The notes: generated by a model not told the origin, from the letters alone. A stretch of 64,000 nt of DNA from Planctomycetota bacterium (GCA_016191165.1 JACPPF010000137.1:1-64000); one strand, 5' to 3'. Counted from the first letter of the stretch, positions 1 through 9,516 are shown. Program-made: numbers and translations.

Positions 1-1
1 C

Positions 2-130
2 ACCGAGGGCTTCAACCATGGCTTGCGAAACATCCTGTGGCGGGCTTTCGGCATGACAAATTTCTTCCATTTTCGCCTGCGCGTGTTGGATCGGTTCGGA
101 TGGGCTAAAACAGCTAATCAGCTGATTTGA
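2..130 (+). CDS. ISL3-like transposase, C-terminal fragment (cut by window start)
   Basis: An open frame enters from the left edge and stops at TGA 128-130, giving 42 residues. The fragment contains TEGFNHGLRNILWRAFG followed by a FxHFRLRVL segment. This is the arrangement at the end of ISL3-type DDE transposases, where the last catalytic Glu precedes a GFN..K/R...R..G...F..FRLR block; the Glu at residue 2 would be that acid. I cannot see the rest of the gene, so whether the element is intact is unknown. The right terminal repeat should lie within about 100 bp downstream, but without the left end it cannot be defined. The family assignment rests on this short tail only. Confidence 0.55.
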   Translation, partial: TEGFNHGLRNILWRAFGMTNFFHFRLRVLDRFGWAKTANQLI

Positions 131-299
131 CGGAGAGCCGCAGTTTTTTATGGCCGTCACGGTGAGCCGAAGAGGGCGCGTATTTTCGCCCGAGGGTGGC
201 CACGGACCATGAACGGCGTCGAGAAAAGATCCTAATTCTTAAACACATTATTCTTAATACTACTCTCCACCCCGTCGCAGTGGCAGTCCCACCGTAGAG

Positions 300-1340
300 T
301 CATTTCTTCTTTGGGAGTGGAATCCGAAACGCGGCGTCCTCCTGGCCCTTGGTGAACAGGGCATATGCCTCGCTCAAAAAGGAAAGCCGCCAGCCGGCGA
401 GTTCTGGTGCAGGTTGGCCTTTTTCGTCCTTCACGTAATCGCCCTGGCGAATAATTGCCTCGCGGGTGACATTACCCTTGCCGCGGTACTTGAAATGCAG
501 TTGCAACATTCGTTTTGGTTCAGGCGTCCACTCGGCTTTCACCATCAACAGGTCCTGGTGCAGCGGAACCCAAAAACGTTTTGATCTTTGCGAACTGAGC
601 AATTTGTAATTGTCAAAAAATCGAAACGAGTGATCGTAAATGGCCGAATAATCGCGGTCGTGATAATATGGCACGTGAGGTGTGTTCAAGAAGACGGTTT
701 TGTCCACGTGGCTGACGTCGGACTGCAGACGGGTATGACAAATCGTGTTTCGGGAATTCGAAATACTCAAGCACGACCCGGCCATCAGTAAACTCCGGGG
801 CCGGTTTGGCCCTTCAGGATGCCGATCGCCATCGCCACCCATGTCGATGAAGTGGCCGGCAATGATCAGGTTGCCTTGTCCGCCTACTACGTCCACTGCC
901 CCTCGCGCAAAGATAATGCAGCCATAGCAGCCGCCAAGGAAGACATTGCCATCCGCCAGGATGATGGAATCGATCGCACCGGCTAGCTTGATGTCGCCGG
1001 AGACAATGCGAAGTGCCTTCCGCGGGCGGTTCGCAGTGCCGGGCCCCGGCGTCCCGGGGTAACTGACCTCGGCGAACTTGACGGGCAAAACCAGGCGCAC
1101 CTTGGTGCGCTTAGTCTCTACAATAGCCGAGACCTCATTGATCAGGTCGGCAAATTGCGCCTCGAACCCAGGGTCCTTCCAGCCGGGCTTCTTCCATTCG
1201 CCTTTCCTCACGGCCTCACGTACCATCTTCAACAGAACGCCGTAACGATGGGTATGCATGTCGGTCGCGCTCTGGCCCTGCGCGCGAGAGTTAACGCAAA
1301 CCAGCAATGAAATTACGAAAACCGATGTGCTTCGTGTCAT
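300..1340 (-). CDS. Exported protein of unknown function
   Basis: 346 residues if translation starts at ATG 1340. This start lies 1 nt after the stop of the upstream RTX frame and is directly followed by a signal peptide (hydrophobic TSVFVISLLVCV, then SRAQGQSA). An earlier ATG at 1370 would overlap the RTX frame and put ten extra residues before the signal. The middle (about residues 100-170) is a run of short, alternating hydrophobic and Gly-rich strands (SGDIKLAGAIDSIILADG, GNLIIAGHFIDMGGDGDR), which suggests a beta-helix-like surface. The C-terminal third is polar and Tyr-rich. I do not recognise a family. Close spacing suggests co-transcription with the RTX gene. Confidence 0.6.
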   Translation of the reverse strand: MTRSTSVFVISLLVCVNSRAQGQSATDMHTHRYGVLLKMVREAVRKGEWKKPGWKDPGFEAQFADLINEVSAIVETKRTKVRLVLPVKFAEVSYPGTPGPGTANRPRKALRIVSGDIKLAGAIDSIILADGNVFLGGCYGCIIFARGAVDVVGGQGNLIIAGHFIDMGGDGDRHPEGPNRPRSLLMAGSCLSISNSRNTICHTRLQSDVSHVDKTVFLNTPHVPYYHDRDYSAIYDHSFRFFDNYKLLSSQRSKRFWVPLHQDLLMVKAEWTPEPKRMLQLHFKYRGKGNVTREAIIRQGDYVKDEKGQPAPELAGWRLSFLSEAYALFTKGQEDAAFRIPLPKKK

Positions 1341-1341
1341 G

Positions 1342-2472
1342 TTACACATTTTGCGTGGTGTCACCCTCATTTGCGTTGAAGTCAGTCAGGTAATCAAGAA
1401 GGTCCTTAAAAAAGATGTCCGCGCCCGCACTGCCGGAGAGTTGATCCGACAGCCCATCACCACCCAAAATATCGCTACCGGCCAAGACGTCGTCGCCGTC
1501 ACCACCGACGAGGTCGTCGGTACCATTGCCCCCAACGAGCCAGTCGTTCCCGGCATTGCCGAAAAGAGTGTCGTTCCCGTCGTTGCCGTAAACCTGGTCG
1601 ATGCCGTTGCCGCCGTTAATGGTATCGTTCCCAGCGCCCCCCAAGAGCCAATCGTCGCCGTTGCCGCCGCTTATGGAGTCGTTGCCGTTTCCGCCGTCGA
1701 TCCAGTCATTGCCGTCCCAGCCCAAAAGAAGTTCATCGTCGCCGTCCTCTCCATAGATGTAATCGTTTCCCGCACCTCCGTTGATACTATCTGCATCGTC
1801 ACCGCCGTAAAGCATGTCATCACCCGCTGCCCCAGTGATAGTATCGCGCCCTGCTCCGCCATAGACATGATCACTGTCGTTTGTTGCGTCATCCCACCCG
1901 GCCGCCAGAATATCGTTTCCGTCTTCACCGTAAACGTAGTCTTGGCCGTCCCCGGCGGTAATGGAATCAGCCCCTGCGCCCCCATAAATTGTATCGTTGC
2001 CCGTCTGAGTAAACATGCTGTCGTTGCCCTCACCTCCGTACAGGAGGTCATTCCCCATGGAGCAATTCGCTCACCCATCTCCACCAAACATCCGATCACT
2101 GTACTGGCTGCCGTAGAGTGTATCGTTCCCCTCTTTGCCCCAAATCTTCACCCAGACTGGCGACATCGTCGCGTTGACATAATCTCCTTGATCACCAACA
2201 TCAAATTCTACGAACGAGTTAGCGTTGAACGGTCCCGTCGCCGTCCGATTGTCAGGTGACAAGGTCCATCCCATCGGGACTGAAGTAATGTTCTCCGCAG
2301 TTTCCGTGATGACAAGTTCGCCTTGATTCATTAGCGAAGGATTCACCGCGACGCTGTTGGCAACGCCCTGGCCGGCGGTGTATACGATGTTATTATTGGC
2401 ATCCAACGTAATCGTGGACGGTTGATCGCGATCCTCAAGACGTTCGACGTTCAAGGACGAGCGTGGTTTCAT
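1342..2472 (-). pseudogene. RTX-type calcium-binding repeat protein, interrupted by an in-frame stop
   Basis: The frame opens at ATG 2472 after an AAGGA ribosome site and begins MKPRSSLNVERLEDRDQPS, an N-terminal signature common in secreted proteins of Gemmata-like planctomycetes. A short beta-rich domain leads into RTX nonapeptides (GGxGxDxLY). Translation stops at TGA 2071-2073, but the same frame continues for another 242 codons to 1342 and carries more than a dozen RTX units (GGEGND, GGAGAD, GGNGND). Removing 21 bp at 2053-2073 restores a perfect GGDGNDLLYGGEGND series, so the stop looks like an insertion and not a family feature. Intact relatives fold as Ca2+-stabilised beta-rolls outside the cell. 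A restart at ATG 2058 would lack any export signal. Confidence 0.75.
2053..2073 (-). other. 21-bp insertion carrying a stop codon and small hairpin
   Basis: Reading the minus strand, the 21 bases begin with TGA and contain GAGC-GAATT-GCTC, a 4-bp stem. They end with ATGGGG, so the motif ATGGG is present on both sides of the central 15 bases (plus-strand CCCAT at 2054-2058 and 2074-2078). This resembles a small duplication or insertion footprint inside the RTX array. The length is a multiple of three, so the frame is kept and only the stop interrupts the protein. Confidence 0.6.
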
Positions 2473-2864
2473 GGTGATATCCTTGATGTGTTTGGATTTT
2501 TGACCTATGCGAATTCTCCGAAAAAAAAAAAAACGTCAAGATGTACGCGATTTCACATCAGCGTGTTTTTGTTTACGCGAGGCTCTACTGCGCGCGGTCA
2601 GGTTTGACACGTTCTCGGCGCGCCGAAGCGCAGGCGCGGTCGGGTGATAACCGCCGCTTCGACAAATCGGCCGCTTACGCGGCTCGGCTCGCCGGTCGTG
2701 TCAAACGACCGTCTGCGGAGTATATGCGCAAGATTCCGTCCATCCCGCGTTTATTTGGCAATCTTCGCCGCGCCGGTTGTTCGCGCCTGTTTTTGAGCGT
2801 AAAATGATCGGCACGGGTGCGTTCCCGGGTTTCCGCCACCTCGTTCGATCAGGGAGGTTCCCTC
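2473..2864. promoter_or_regulatory. Divergent intergenic region with A13 tract and inverted repeat
   Basis: 392 bp lie between the divergently read RTX gene and the giant TPR lipoprotein, so promoters for both should be here, although I cannot place convincing -10/-35 boxes. A run of 13 A lies at 2521-2533. A perfect 10-bp inverted repeat, GTTTGACACG at 2602-2611 and CGTGTCAAAC at 2697-2706, flanks 85 bp of very GC-rich sequence. GGTC occurs just outside both arms, at slightly different offsets. Short frames here have no coding character. Confidence 0.4.
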
Positions 2865-5800
2865 ATGCGTCGTCTCTGCGCCATCTCCGCCTCGATTTTC
2901 CTCCTTGCCTGTTTTTTCGTTGGCTGCGGCCGACAGGCCAACCAGCCCGATCCCAAGCAAAACGACAAGATCGAACGGCCGATCGTCAAGATCGATGACC
3001 CCAAGACCAAGAACACCGGAGAGAAGCCGAAGAATGGCACGAAAAAGGATCCGGTCCTCGTCGCGGACGAGAAGCAGGAGAAATACGAAGCCGCGGTGAC
3101 CGAGGCGATCACTGCCGTTGCGGCCCGCAAGTGGGACGAGGCGCTGGTGGCGTTCGAGGTCGCCCGCGCCATCAACGACACCGAATTCGTTCAAGCGCAG
3201 ATCGCCGAGATCAAGGCCCGGCTCGACCAGGACGGGGCCGCCAAGTCCACGGTCAAAAACATCGAAACCGTCCTCAACGACGGCAAGGCCGAGGACGCGC
3301 TCAAGCTCGTGCAGATCGCGCTCAAGGAATTCGGCGGCGGCGATGACGCGGCCGAGCTGGTCAAACTGAAGCTCCAGGCGGAGGCCTTGCAGAACGTCGA
3401 CAAGAAGGAAGACAAGGAAGCCCGTTATCAGCGCTATCGCAAGGAAGGCGAGACGGCGCTGGAGGAAAAGAACCTGCGCGCCGCGGTGCTCGCCTTCGAG
3501 CAGGCGCTGCAAGCTCGTGAGGACGCCGGCCTGCAAGCGAAGTACGACGACATCCGCGACAAGCTGGACACCTACGACGCCCTGCGCAAGAAGGGTTCGC
3601 AACTTCGCAAGGACCCGATGCAACTGGATGAAGCGCTGGTTGCGTTGCAGGGAGCGTTGGCCGCCTGGGAGACGCCCCAGGTCAAAGCGGAGATTGACGA
3701 GCTTCAGCTCGCGCTTCAAAAGCGGCGCGACACCGTCAGCGTGGTCAACTTCGAGGTGCGCAACGACGTCGGCCTGGCCAACGCCGGCGCGATCCTGGCC
3801 GACGAGATTCTTCCGGCGCTCAAAAGCAAGTACGACCTGGTTGATCGCGATCAGCTCAACAAGGTCCTGATCGAACTCAATGCGCCGCAGAACTTCGCGG
3901 ACGACCCCAAACAGCAGTTGCAGGTCAGCAAGCTGGTCAACGTGCGCTACCTGGTGGTCGGCAGCATCAGCAGGCTCGTTGGGGTCACCATTCGCGCCCG
4001 GCTCATCGATACGCAAACCGGGCTCGTCGTGCAAACCGCGCGCGTCAACGCGCCGACCATCCAGGAAGCGATCGACCGGGCGCCCGAACTCGCCAAGCAA
4101 CTGCTGATGAGCGACGCGGAGAAGATGCAAGTGGACGCGCAACCGCCGGCCGGCAAGCCCGCCGAGGTCGCCCCGGACAACGCCAACGTGCCCCCTGCCC
4201 CGCTCGCTCCCGGCGCCAACGACCCGCCGCCCCCCGCGCTCAACATCGACGGCCCGGCGCCCGACGTTGGCAATGTCAAGCAAGATGCGTTCAAGGTGTT
4301 TGTGCCAGCGCCGCAAAACTTCGCCGCCCCGCAACTGAGTCCCCTTCAAGTTCAGCAGCGCAATCGACTTCTGTTCGCAACGGTCGAACTGGGCGATTTT
4401 CTCTTCCGCGCCGGCCGATTCGGGGACGCCCAACGGCAGTTCGAGGTGGCCCTCAACCTGGCGCCGGGCAACGTCGAACTCCAACTCCGCCTGGACCGGG
4501 TTCGGCCACTCACGCCGGCGAATTTCGGGTTCGCGCCCAGGCCGAGGGTCGCCTTCCTGCCGTTCGCGGTGTATGGTCGGCCCGCAGTTGTGCCGCCGTC
4601 CCTGAGCTACTGGACGCCGCGGAACCTCGCCCCCTATTTCGCCTGGCGCTATGACATCGCCGATCCCGCGGAGATCTACTGGTACATGGGCCGCATGGGC
4701 ATGACGATGAACGATCTCATGGTCGACCCCAACGCCCGCCGCTGGCTTGGTCGTGCGACCGGCGTGCGCTATTTCGTCTTCGGGTCTCTGGTGGAAACCC
4801 TGAGCTTTGACGCCAACGTCTATCTCATGGACGCCGAGCTGGGCTACCTGCAAGGCGCCGCGTCGATCAACGTTCGCGATCCGTTTGAGCTGAAGCTGCG
4901 TTTGCCCGAGCTCGCCCAGTTGACGCTGATGACGCCGGCTGAACGCGCCGCCTACCTCGCGGCCGCGGAACAGCAGCGCTTTGAACAACTGGTATTGCAA
5001 GGCCGCAACAGCCTGAGCCTGGGCCGATACCAGGATGCCGTGAACGCATTGCGGCAGGCCTCCGCGATGCGGCCCTTCAACGTCCAGGTGCAGTTTTGGC
5101 TCATTCAGGCTGAGGAACAGCTACGCTTCCAGAACTTCGTACTGGCGCAAAGGCAACGCCTGGCTGCCCAGCAGGTGGCCCAGGCCGCCGCACGTCAACG
5201 ACAGCTCGAATGCGCCCAGGCCGCCGAGCTCGCCCGGCGTCAGGCCATTGCCGACGCGGCAGCCCGCAACCCCGCCCAGCGTCAACTGCACATCGACGTT
5301 CGGCTTCGAGCTCAATCCTCGCTGTTTGTGCAGGCTCAGGTCGCGTTGAACACGAAGCGGTTCGGTATTTCCGTGAGCCTGTTTCGTAGTGCGGTGGATT
5401 TCGCGCCGCCCGCGGTGGTCGGCACTCCGGCGCCGCCGGCGCCGGCGCCGGTGATCATTCAGAATTTCGCCAGGGCTCGCTTTGAAGCCGAACGTGCCGC
5501 CCAGTTGCGAGCCGCCCAGCTGACCACCGCCCGCGAAGCCGCGCTGCGCAAGACGCGCGAGCAGCAGCTTGCCGCGGCGCAGCTCAAGCTTCAGGCCGAA
5601 CGAGCGAATGCGCGGGCCGCCCTCGACGCAGTCCGGAATGCCCAGCTCGAGCGCGACGCCGAGGCCTACAAGGCCGCCATCGCCCAGGGCAAGAAACATA
5701 TGGTCCAGAAAAACCGCTCGGCCGCGCTGGTCGCTTTCCAGAGTGCCCAGCGATTCGCGCACAACCCGAAGCAGACGACCGAGGTAAACGCCTACATCGA

Positions 5801-7922
5801 CATCATCGTGCAGCAACAAGCGGAGGCGCTTGCGACGACCAAAGCGGAACGCGATGCCCTCGAGCGCCGGCTGGCCGCCGAACGCCAGCGTCGCAAGGCC
5901 GCCGATTCCCTTGCGACGAAGAACGACACGCTCTACGCGGCGGCCCTGCAGCGCGCGCAGAAGGCGCTCGCCGCCAGGGACTACCTGGTCGCTCAGGCGA
6001 ATTTCGAGGAAGCGGGCAAACTATTCCGGACCGATGCCGTCCTGACCGGACTGAAACAAATCGAGCAAGCCCGCGCCGACAACGCCCTCGCCGCCAAGAA
6101 AGCCGCTGCCCTGGCGAACAAGGCAGGCACGATCAAGCAACTCCTCGCGGCGGGAAACGACGCTCTGGCGGCGAAAAAATACGACGACGCGGTCAAGGCG
6201 TTCCGTGAGGCGAAAAAACTGGACCCGAGCGATCTCGACGTGTTGGCCGGTCTGACCCGCGCCGAACTGGCACGCGACTCGATCCTGGCTGAAACCCGGC
6301 GTAAGACGGAGGCAACCGACCGGGCCGCGAACCTCCAGCGGCTCGTCAAGAGCGGACGTGCCAACCTCGCCGCCAAGCAATATGAAGCGGCGGTCGCCAG
6401 CCTTTCCGAGGCGGTCAAGCTGGACCCGACCGACGCCTTGTTGCGTGCCGACCTGACCCGCGCCGAAAAAGCCCGGGATGCCTCGTTGACCGACACGAAG
6501 GCCCAGGCCGCCGCCAGGGTGCGGATGGCGGAGTACCAAAAACATCTGAGCGCCGGTCGCCTTGCTCTCAACACCAGGCGCTTCCCCGACGCGATCAAGA
6601 GTTTCGCCGCCGCCCAAAAGATTCTCCCCGGCGACAAGGCCTCCCAGGATTATCTGAAAGAAGCCCAGGACGCGAAGAGCGCCGCCGACGATGCGCTCGC
6701 CCAGGCCGCCAAGACGCGCGCCGCCGATGCGAAATTGGCCGCCGAGTTGAAGGACACGTTGACGCAAGCCCGCGCCGCCCTCGCGGCCAACAAGATGTTC
6801 CTCGCCAAACAGGCGCTGACCAAGGCCAAAGGGCTCAAGGCGACCGATCCCGAGGTGATCCGGTTCGCCCGCGATCTGGAACAAGCGGAGGAGCGCCTCG
6901 CGGCCGAAGCCCTCGCGCAAAAAAAGCGGCAACAGCAATTCGACACCCTGTTAAGCACCGGCCGCAAGGCCCTCGCGGGCAAACGGTATCCCGAGGCGCT
7001 CAAGGCGCTCGCCAGCGCGGCCGCCCTGATGCCCGCCGACAAGGCAGCTCAGAATTTGTTGCAAAAGGCCCAGGCGGAATCGAAGCAGGCGGAGGCCGGG
7101 CTTGCCGCGACGAAGGCCGCGTATCAGCTTGCCTTCGGCGCCGGTCAGAAGGCGCTACAGAAAAAGGACTATGACAGCGCCATTCAGTCGTTCCGCCAGG
7201 CGCTCAAATTGATGCCCGATGACGACGACGCGACGCATCTGCTCAAGCAGGCCCAGCAGCAGAAAAACCTGGCCAGCAAAACCGACGCCGCCTTTGCCGC
7301 CGCGATGAAAACGGGCCAAAACGCGATGAAGGCGAAAGACTATAACCTGGCCTTGAAATCTTTCACGACGGCGACGCAGCTCGATCCGACCGACGCCCAG
7401 GCTCGCGCCTTGCTGGCGCAAGTCCGGCAAGCACTCGGCGCCTACGACAAGGCGATGCGGACCGGCCAGTTCGCCTTGAACGCCAAGCGCTACGGCGACG
7501 CCGTATCGGCATTCAAGGAATCGCTCAAGATCATGCCGAATGATGCACGGGCCACCCAGCAGCGAAATCTGGCACAACGCTTGCTCGACAATCCGAAGAC
7601 CAAGAACCCGCCTCCCAAGAAGGACAACACCGCCCAATACGACGACGCCATGAAGCGCGGCGCCGATCTCGAAGATGCCAAGAAATATTCCCAGGCCATG
7701 AAGGCGTTTCAGGAAGCCCTCAAATATCGCCCAAAGGATTTCAAGGCCCTGGCCGGCGTCCGCAAGAACCAGTTCTCCTACCACCTGGCCCTCGGCGAAC
7801 AATACGCGGACAACATGATGTGGATGGCCGCCGTCCGCGAAGCCCAGACTGCCTTGCGCATCTTCCCCAACAACGCCGAGGCTCTGAAACTGCTCAAGCG
7901 GGCGCAGAGCAAGAAGAAGTAA
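2865..7922 (+). CDS. Giant lipoprotein with CsgG-like domains and many TPRs
   Basis: 1685 residues from ATG 2865, which has GGGAGG seven bases upstream and opens a lipoprotein signal (hydrophobic core, lipobox FVGC). The upstream ATG 2817 would bury this signal. Order: Lys-rich linker; TPR-like helices to about 285; a CsgG/LpoB-like alpha-beta domain at about 288-400 (SVVNFEVRNDVG, ILADEILPAL, LVDRDQLNKVL, VRYLVVGSISRL); Pro-rich linker 425-480; one TPR; a second, more divergent CsgG-like domain at about 555-675 (VAFLPFAVYGRP, ATGVRYFVFGSL); Ala/Arg/Gln-rich coiled coil at about 860-1030; and roughly ten TPR units to the end (for example AGKRYPEALKALASAAALMP). CsgG-type domains build or partner with outer-membrane assemblies, and TPRs are protein-binding scaffolds. 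A periplasmic scaffold role is inferred. Confidence 0.7.
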   Translation: MRRLCAISASIFLLACFFVGCGRQANQPDPKQNDKIERPIVKIDDPKTKNTGEKPKNGTKKDPVLVADEKQEKYEAAVTEAITAVAARKWDEALVAFEVARAINDTEFVQAQIAEIKARLDQDGAAKSTVKNIETVLNDGKAEDALKLVQIALKEFGGGDDAAELVKLKLQAEALQNVDKKEDKEARYQRYRKEGETALEEKNLRAAVLAFEQALQAREDAGLQAKYDDIRDKLDTYDALRKKGSQLRKDPMQLDEALVALQGALAAWETPQVKAEIDELQLALQKRRDTVSVVNFEVRNDVGLANAGAILADEILPALKSKYDLVDRDQLNKVLIELNAPQNFADDPKQQLQVSKLVNVRYLVVGSISRLVGVTIRARLIDTQTGLVVQTARVNAPTIQEAIDRAPELAKQLLMSDAEKMQVDAQPPAGKPAEVAPDNANVPPAPLAPGANDPPPPALNIDGPAPDVGNVKQDAFKVFVPAPQNFAAPQLSPLQVQQRNRLLFATVELGDFLFRAGRFGDAQRQFEVALNLAPGNVELQLRLDRVRPLTPANFGFAPRPRVAFLPFAVYGRPAVVPPSLSYWTPRNLAPYFAWRYDIADPAEIYWYMGRMGMTMNDLMVDPNARRWLGRATGVRYFVFGSLVETLSFDANVYLMDAELGYLQGAASINVRDPFELKLRLPELAQLTLMTPAERAAYLAAAEQQRFEQLVLQGRNSLSLGRYQDAVNALRQASAMRPFNVQVQFWLIQAEEQLRFQNFVLAQRQRLAAQQVAQAAARQRQLECAQAAELARRQAIADAAARNPAQRQLHIDVRLRAQSSLFVQAQVALNTKRFGISVSLFRSAVDFAPPAVVGTPAPPAPAPVIIQNFARARFEAERAAQLRAAQLTTAREAALRKTREQQLAAAQLKLQAERANARAALDAVRNAQLERDAEAYKAAIAQGKKHMVQKNRSAALVAFQSAQRFAHNPKQTTEVNAYIDIIVQQQAEALATTKAERDALERRLAAERQRRKAADSLATKNDTLYAAALQRAQKALAARDYLVAQANFEEAGKLFRTDAVLTGLKQIEQARADNALAAKKAAALANKAGTIKQLLAAGNDALAAKKYDDAVKAFREAKKLDPSDLDVLAGLTRAELARDSILAETRRKTEATDRAANLQRLVKSGRANLAAKQYEAAVASLSEAVKLDPTDALLRADLTRAEKARDASLTDTKAQAAARVRMAEYQKHLSAGRLALNTRRFPDAIKSFAAAQKILPGDKASQDYLKEAQDAKSAADDALAQAAKTRAADAKLAAELKDTLTQARAALAANKMFLAKQALTKAKGLKATDPEVIRFARDLEQAEERLAAEALAQKKRQQQFDTLLSTGRKALAGKRYPEALKALASAAALMPADKAAQNLLQKAQAESKQAEAGLAATKAAYQLAFGAGQKALQKKDYDSAIQSFRQALKLMPDDDDATHLLKQAQQQKNLASKTDAAFAAAMKTGQNAMKAKDYNLALKSFTTATQLDPTDAQARALLAQVRQALGAYDKAMRTGQFALNAKRYGDAVSAFKESLKIMPNDARATQQRNLAQRLLDNPKTKNPPPKKDNTAQYDDAMKRGADLEDAKKYSQAMKAFQEALKYRPKDFKALAGVRKNQFSYHLALGEQYADNMMWMAAVREAQTALRIFPNNAEALKLLKRAQSKKK

Positions 7923-8119
7923 TCGCCGGGCGAGCTGGACCGTGTCAGCGGCCGGGGACGACCCCGACCGCTCGCACGGCCCGGTTTGCCATCTCATCTT
8001 GCCTGATTTTCCCATCTGCCGAAAAAACCCCGCCGCCCGATCGCGCCAATTCGGATTGCCTGGCAGGGAAAAAACGCTATGTTGCCTCCGCACGCAATCA
8101 TAATCCTTGAGATGGCTCC

Positions 8120-8758
8120 ATGCATTACTTCGCCGAGTGCCGGCAGTTTTATCGGCAATTTCGCGAGCAGTATCACACGACCGGCTCGATCCTGCCGAGC
8201 AGCCGGGCGCTGGCGCGGGCGATGACCAGACCGATGAGGCGTGCCAGTGGACCCAGGCGGATTCTCGAAGTCGGGCCGGGGACGGGAGCGGTGACCGCGG
8301 CGATCGTGCGCCAGCTTCGGCCGGGCGATGAATTCGATATCGTCGAGATCAACGCCGACTTCGTCGCCATCCTCGGCCAACGGTTTTCGCAGGAGCCGGA
8401 CTTTCGCAAAAAACGGGCGCAAACGCGCATCCTGCATGCGCCGCTGCAAGAGGCCCCGGGCGAACACTGTTACGACTTCATGATCTCGGGCTTGCCGCTC
8501 AATAACTTCAGCCTGGAGCTGGTGGACGACATCTACCAGAGCTACGCCCGGCTCCTGAAGCCGACGGGGACGTTGACGAGTTTTGAATATGTCTGGATTC
8601 GCGCGCTGAAGTTGCCCTTCGCCCGGGGGAGCGAGCGCGAACGGTTGGTGAAGTTGACGCACTATCTGGAGGGGAAGATTCGCCAGTATCAGATTGGCGA
8701 AGAGATTGTCATGTTGAATGTGCCTCCCGCGGTGGCGAGGCACTTGCGGTTTGGGTAA
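8120..8758 (+). CDS. SAM-dependent methyltransferase, phospholipid N-methyltransferase-like
   Basis: 212 residues. Motif I of class I methyltransferases is clear at 49-56 (LEVGPGTG), followed by an acidic end of strand 2 (IVEIN, about 75-79). MISGLPLNNF at 121-130 closely resembles the SGLPxNNFP segment of PmtA-type phosphatidylethanolamine N-methyltransferases and of rRNA dimethylase relatives. The protein has the usual length of the PmtA group (about 200 residues). Members add methyl groups to phosphatidylethanolamine to make phosphatidylcholine at the inner membrane. No strong ribosome site precedes the ATG. It is flanked by unrelated genes on the same strand. The substrate is inferred by resemblance only. 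Confidence 0.65.
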   Translation: MHYFAECRQFYRQFREQYHTTGSILPSSRALARAMTRPMRRASGPRRILEVGPGTGAVTAAIVRQLRPGDEFDIVEINADFVAILGQRFSQEPDFRKKRAQTRILHAPLQEAPGEHCYDFMISGLPLNNFSLELVDDIYQSYARLLKPTGTLTSFEYVWIRALKLPFARGSERERLVKLTHYLEGKIRQYQIGEEIVMLNVPPAVARHLRFG

Positions 8759-8841
8759 GGCGCGGTGGCCGCGCCCGTTCCACGGATGCGAACGGTTCCG
8801 GGGTGCGAAGCGCATCCCGTGCCGGACGAAGGGAGTCGTTC

Positions 8842-9516
8842 ATGCTGAAGCATTGGTTGACGGCGAGCGTGTTGCTGGCCGCGTTGGTGATTGGTCCGCT
8901 GAGCGTCGCTGGCGCCGGGCCCGCGGACCTGCCGCCGCCTGAGCAAATCGGATGCGGTGGGCCGACGGAGCCGGCGAAAGGAAAGTTCTCGATCGAACTG
9001 GGTTTCACGAGCAAGGGATTCACGTTCAAGGTGGGGGTGGCGGCGGCCAAACCAGACACGACCCCAGCGATCGACACAGTGACGCCGGCATTCCTCGAAC
9101 AGTGGCTCTCGCACCTGAGCGACGTCCTGGCACAGCCCGAACGCGCGGCGAGCCTGCCAGCCATTGCCGGGTCGCTGCCTTTTGTTCGTCACTGGGCGAG
9201 CGCGCCCGCGCCCGGCGATGGGAAACCGGCAGCCAAAAACGCCCAGGACCAAAAGGCCCAGCAGTTGTTCAATCGGGCGGAAGACGAGCGCCGGCAGGGG
9301 CATTACCAGGCCGCCCGCGTTTTCTATCAACGCGTCCACCTGTTGACCCCGACAACCGCGCTGGGCCGATTGGCCATTGACCGTCTGACCGAGATCGAGA
9401 ACGGCCAGCAAGGCGGCGCCGAGGAGCAGGACGCCCCGACCATTGATCCCGAGACGCTCTTCCAGGACATTCGCGGACGCACCGTGCCCCTGGGGCTGGT
9501 CGAACTGGCGTACTAA
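8842..9516 (+). CDS. Small exported protein with a TPR-like helical hairpin
   Basis: 224 residues from ATG 8842 (AAGGGAG at a good distance); an ATG 39 bases earlier would displace the signal peptide. Residues 1-27 form a signal peptide ending near VAGA. Then come a Pro/Gly-rich stretch with a single Cys (IGCGG), a Val/Phe-rich strand segment (IELGFTSKGFTFKVGV), and at about 145-195 an alpha-helical hairpin of TPR type (AEDERRQGHYQAARVFYQRV). No family recognised. It is probably periplasmic. It ends 86 bp before the convergent VWA gene, with a large hairpin between them. Confidence 0.6.
   Translation: MLKHWLTASVLLAALVIGPLSVAGAGPADLPPPEQIGCGGPTEPAKGKFSIELGFTSKGFTFKVGVAAAKPDTTPAIDTVTPAFLEQWLSHLSDVLAQPERAASLPAIAGSLPFVRHWASAPAPGDGKPAAKNAQDQKAQQLFNRAEDERRQGHYQAARVFYQRVHLLTPTTALGRLAIDRLTEIENGQQGGAEEQDAPTIDPETLFQDIRGRTVPLGLVELAY

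Noticed and set aside
2053-2073. A frameshift as the cause of the broken RTX gene
   Set aside because: The two parts are in the same frame; the stop and five further codons sit between them, so it is an in-frame insertion and not a frameshift.
1258-2259. A 333-codon plus-strand frame over the RTX repeats
   Set aside because: Its Val/Ile/Pro regularity reflects the antisense of Gly/Asp codons in the RTX array.
2751-5000. A 749-codon minus-strand open frame
   Set aside because: It is antisense to the giant TPR lipoprotein, whose lipobox and CsgG/TPR motifs are clear. High GC keeps the reverse frame open.
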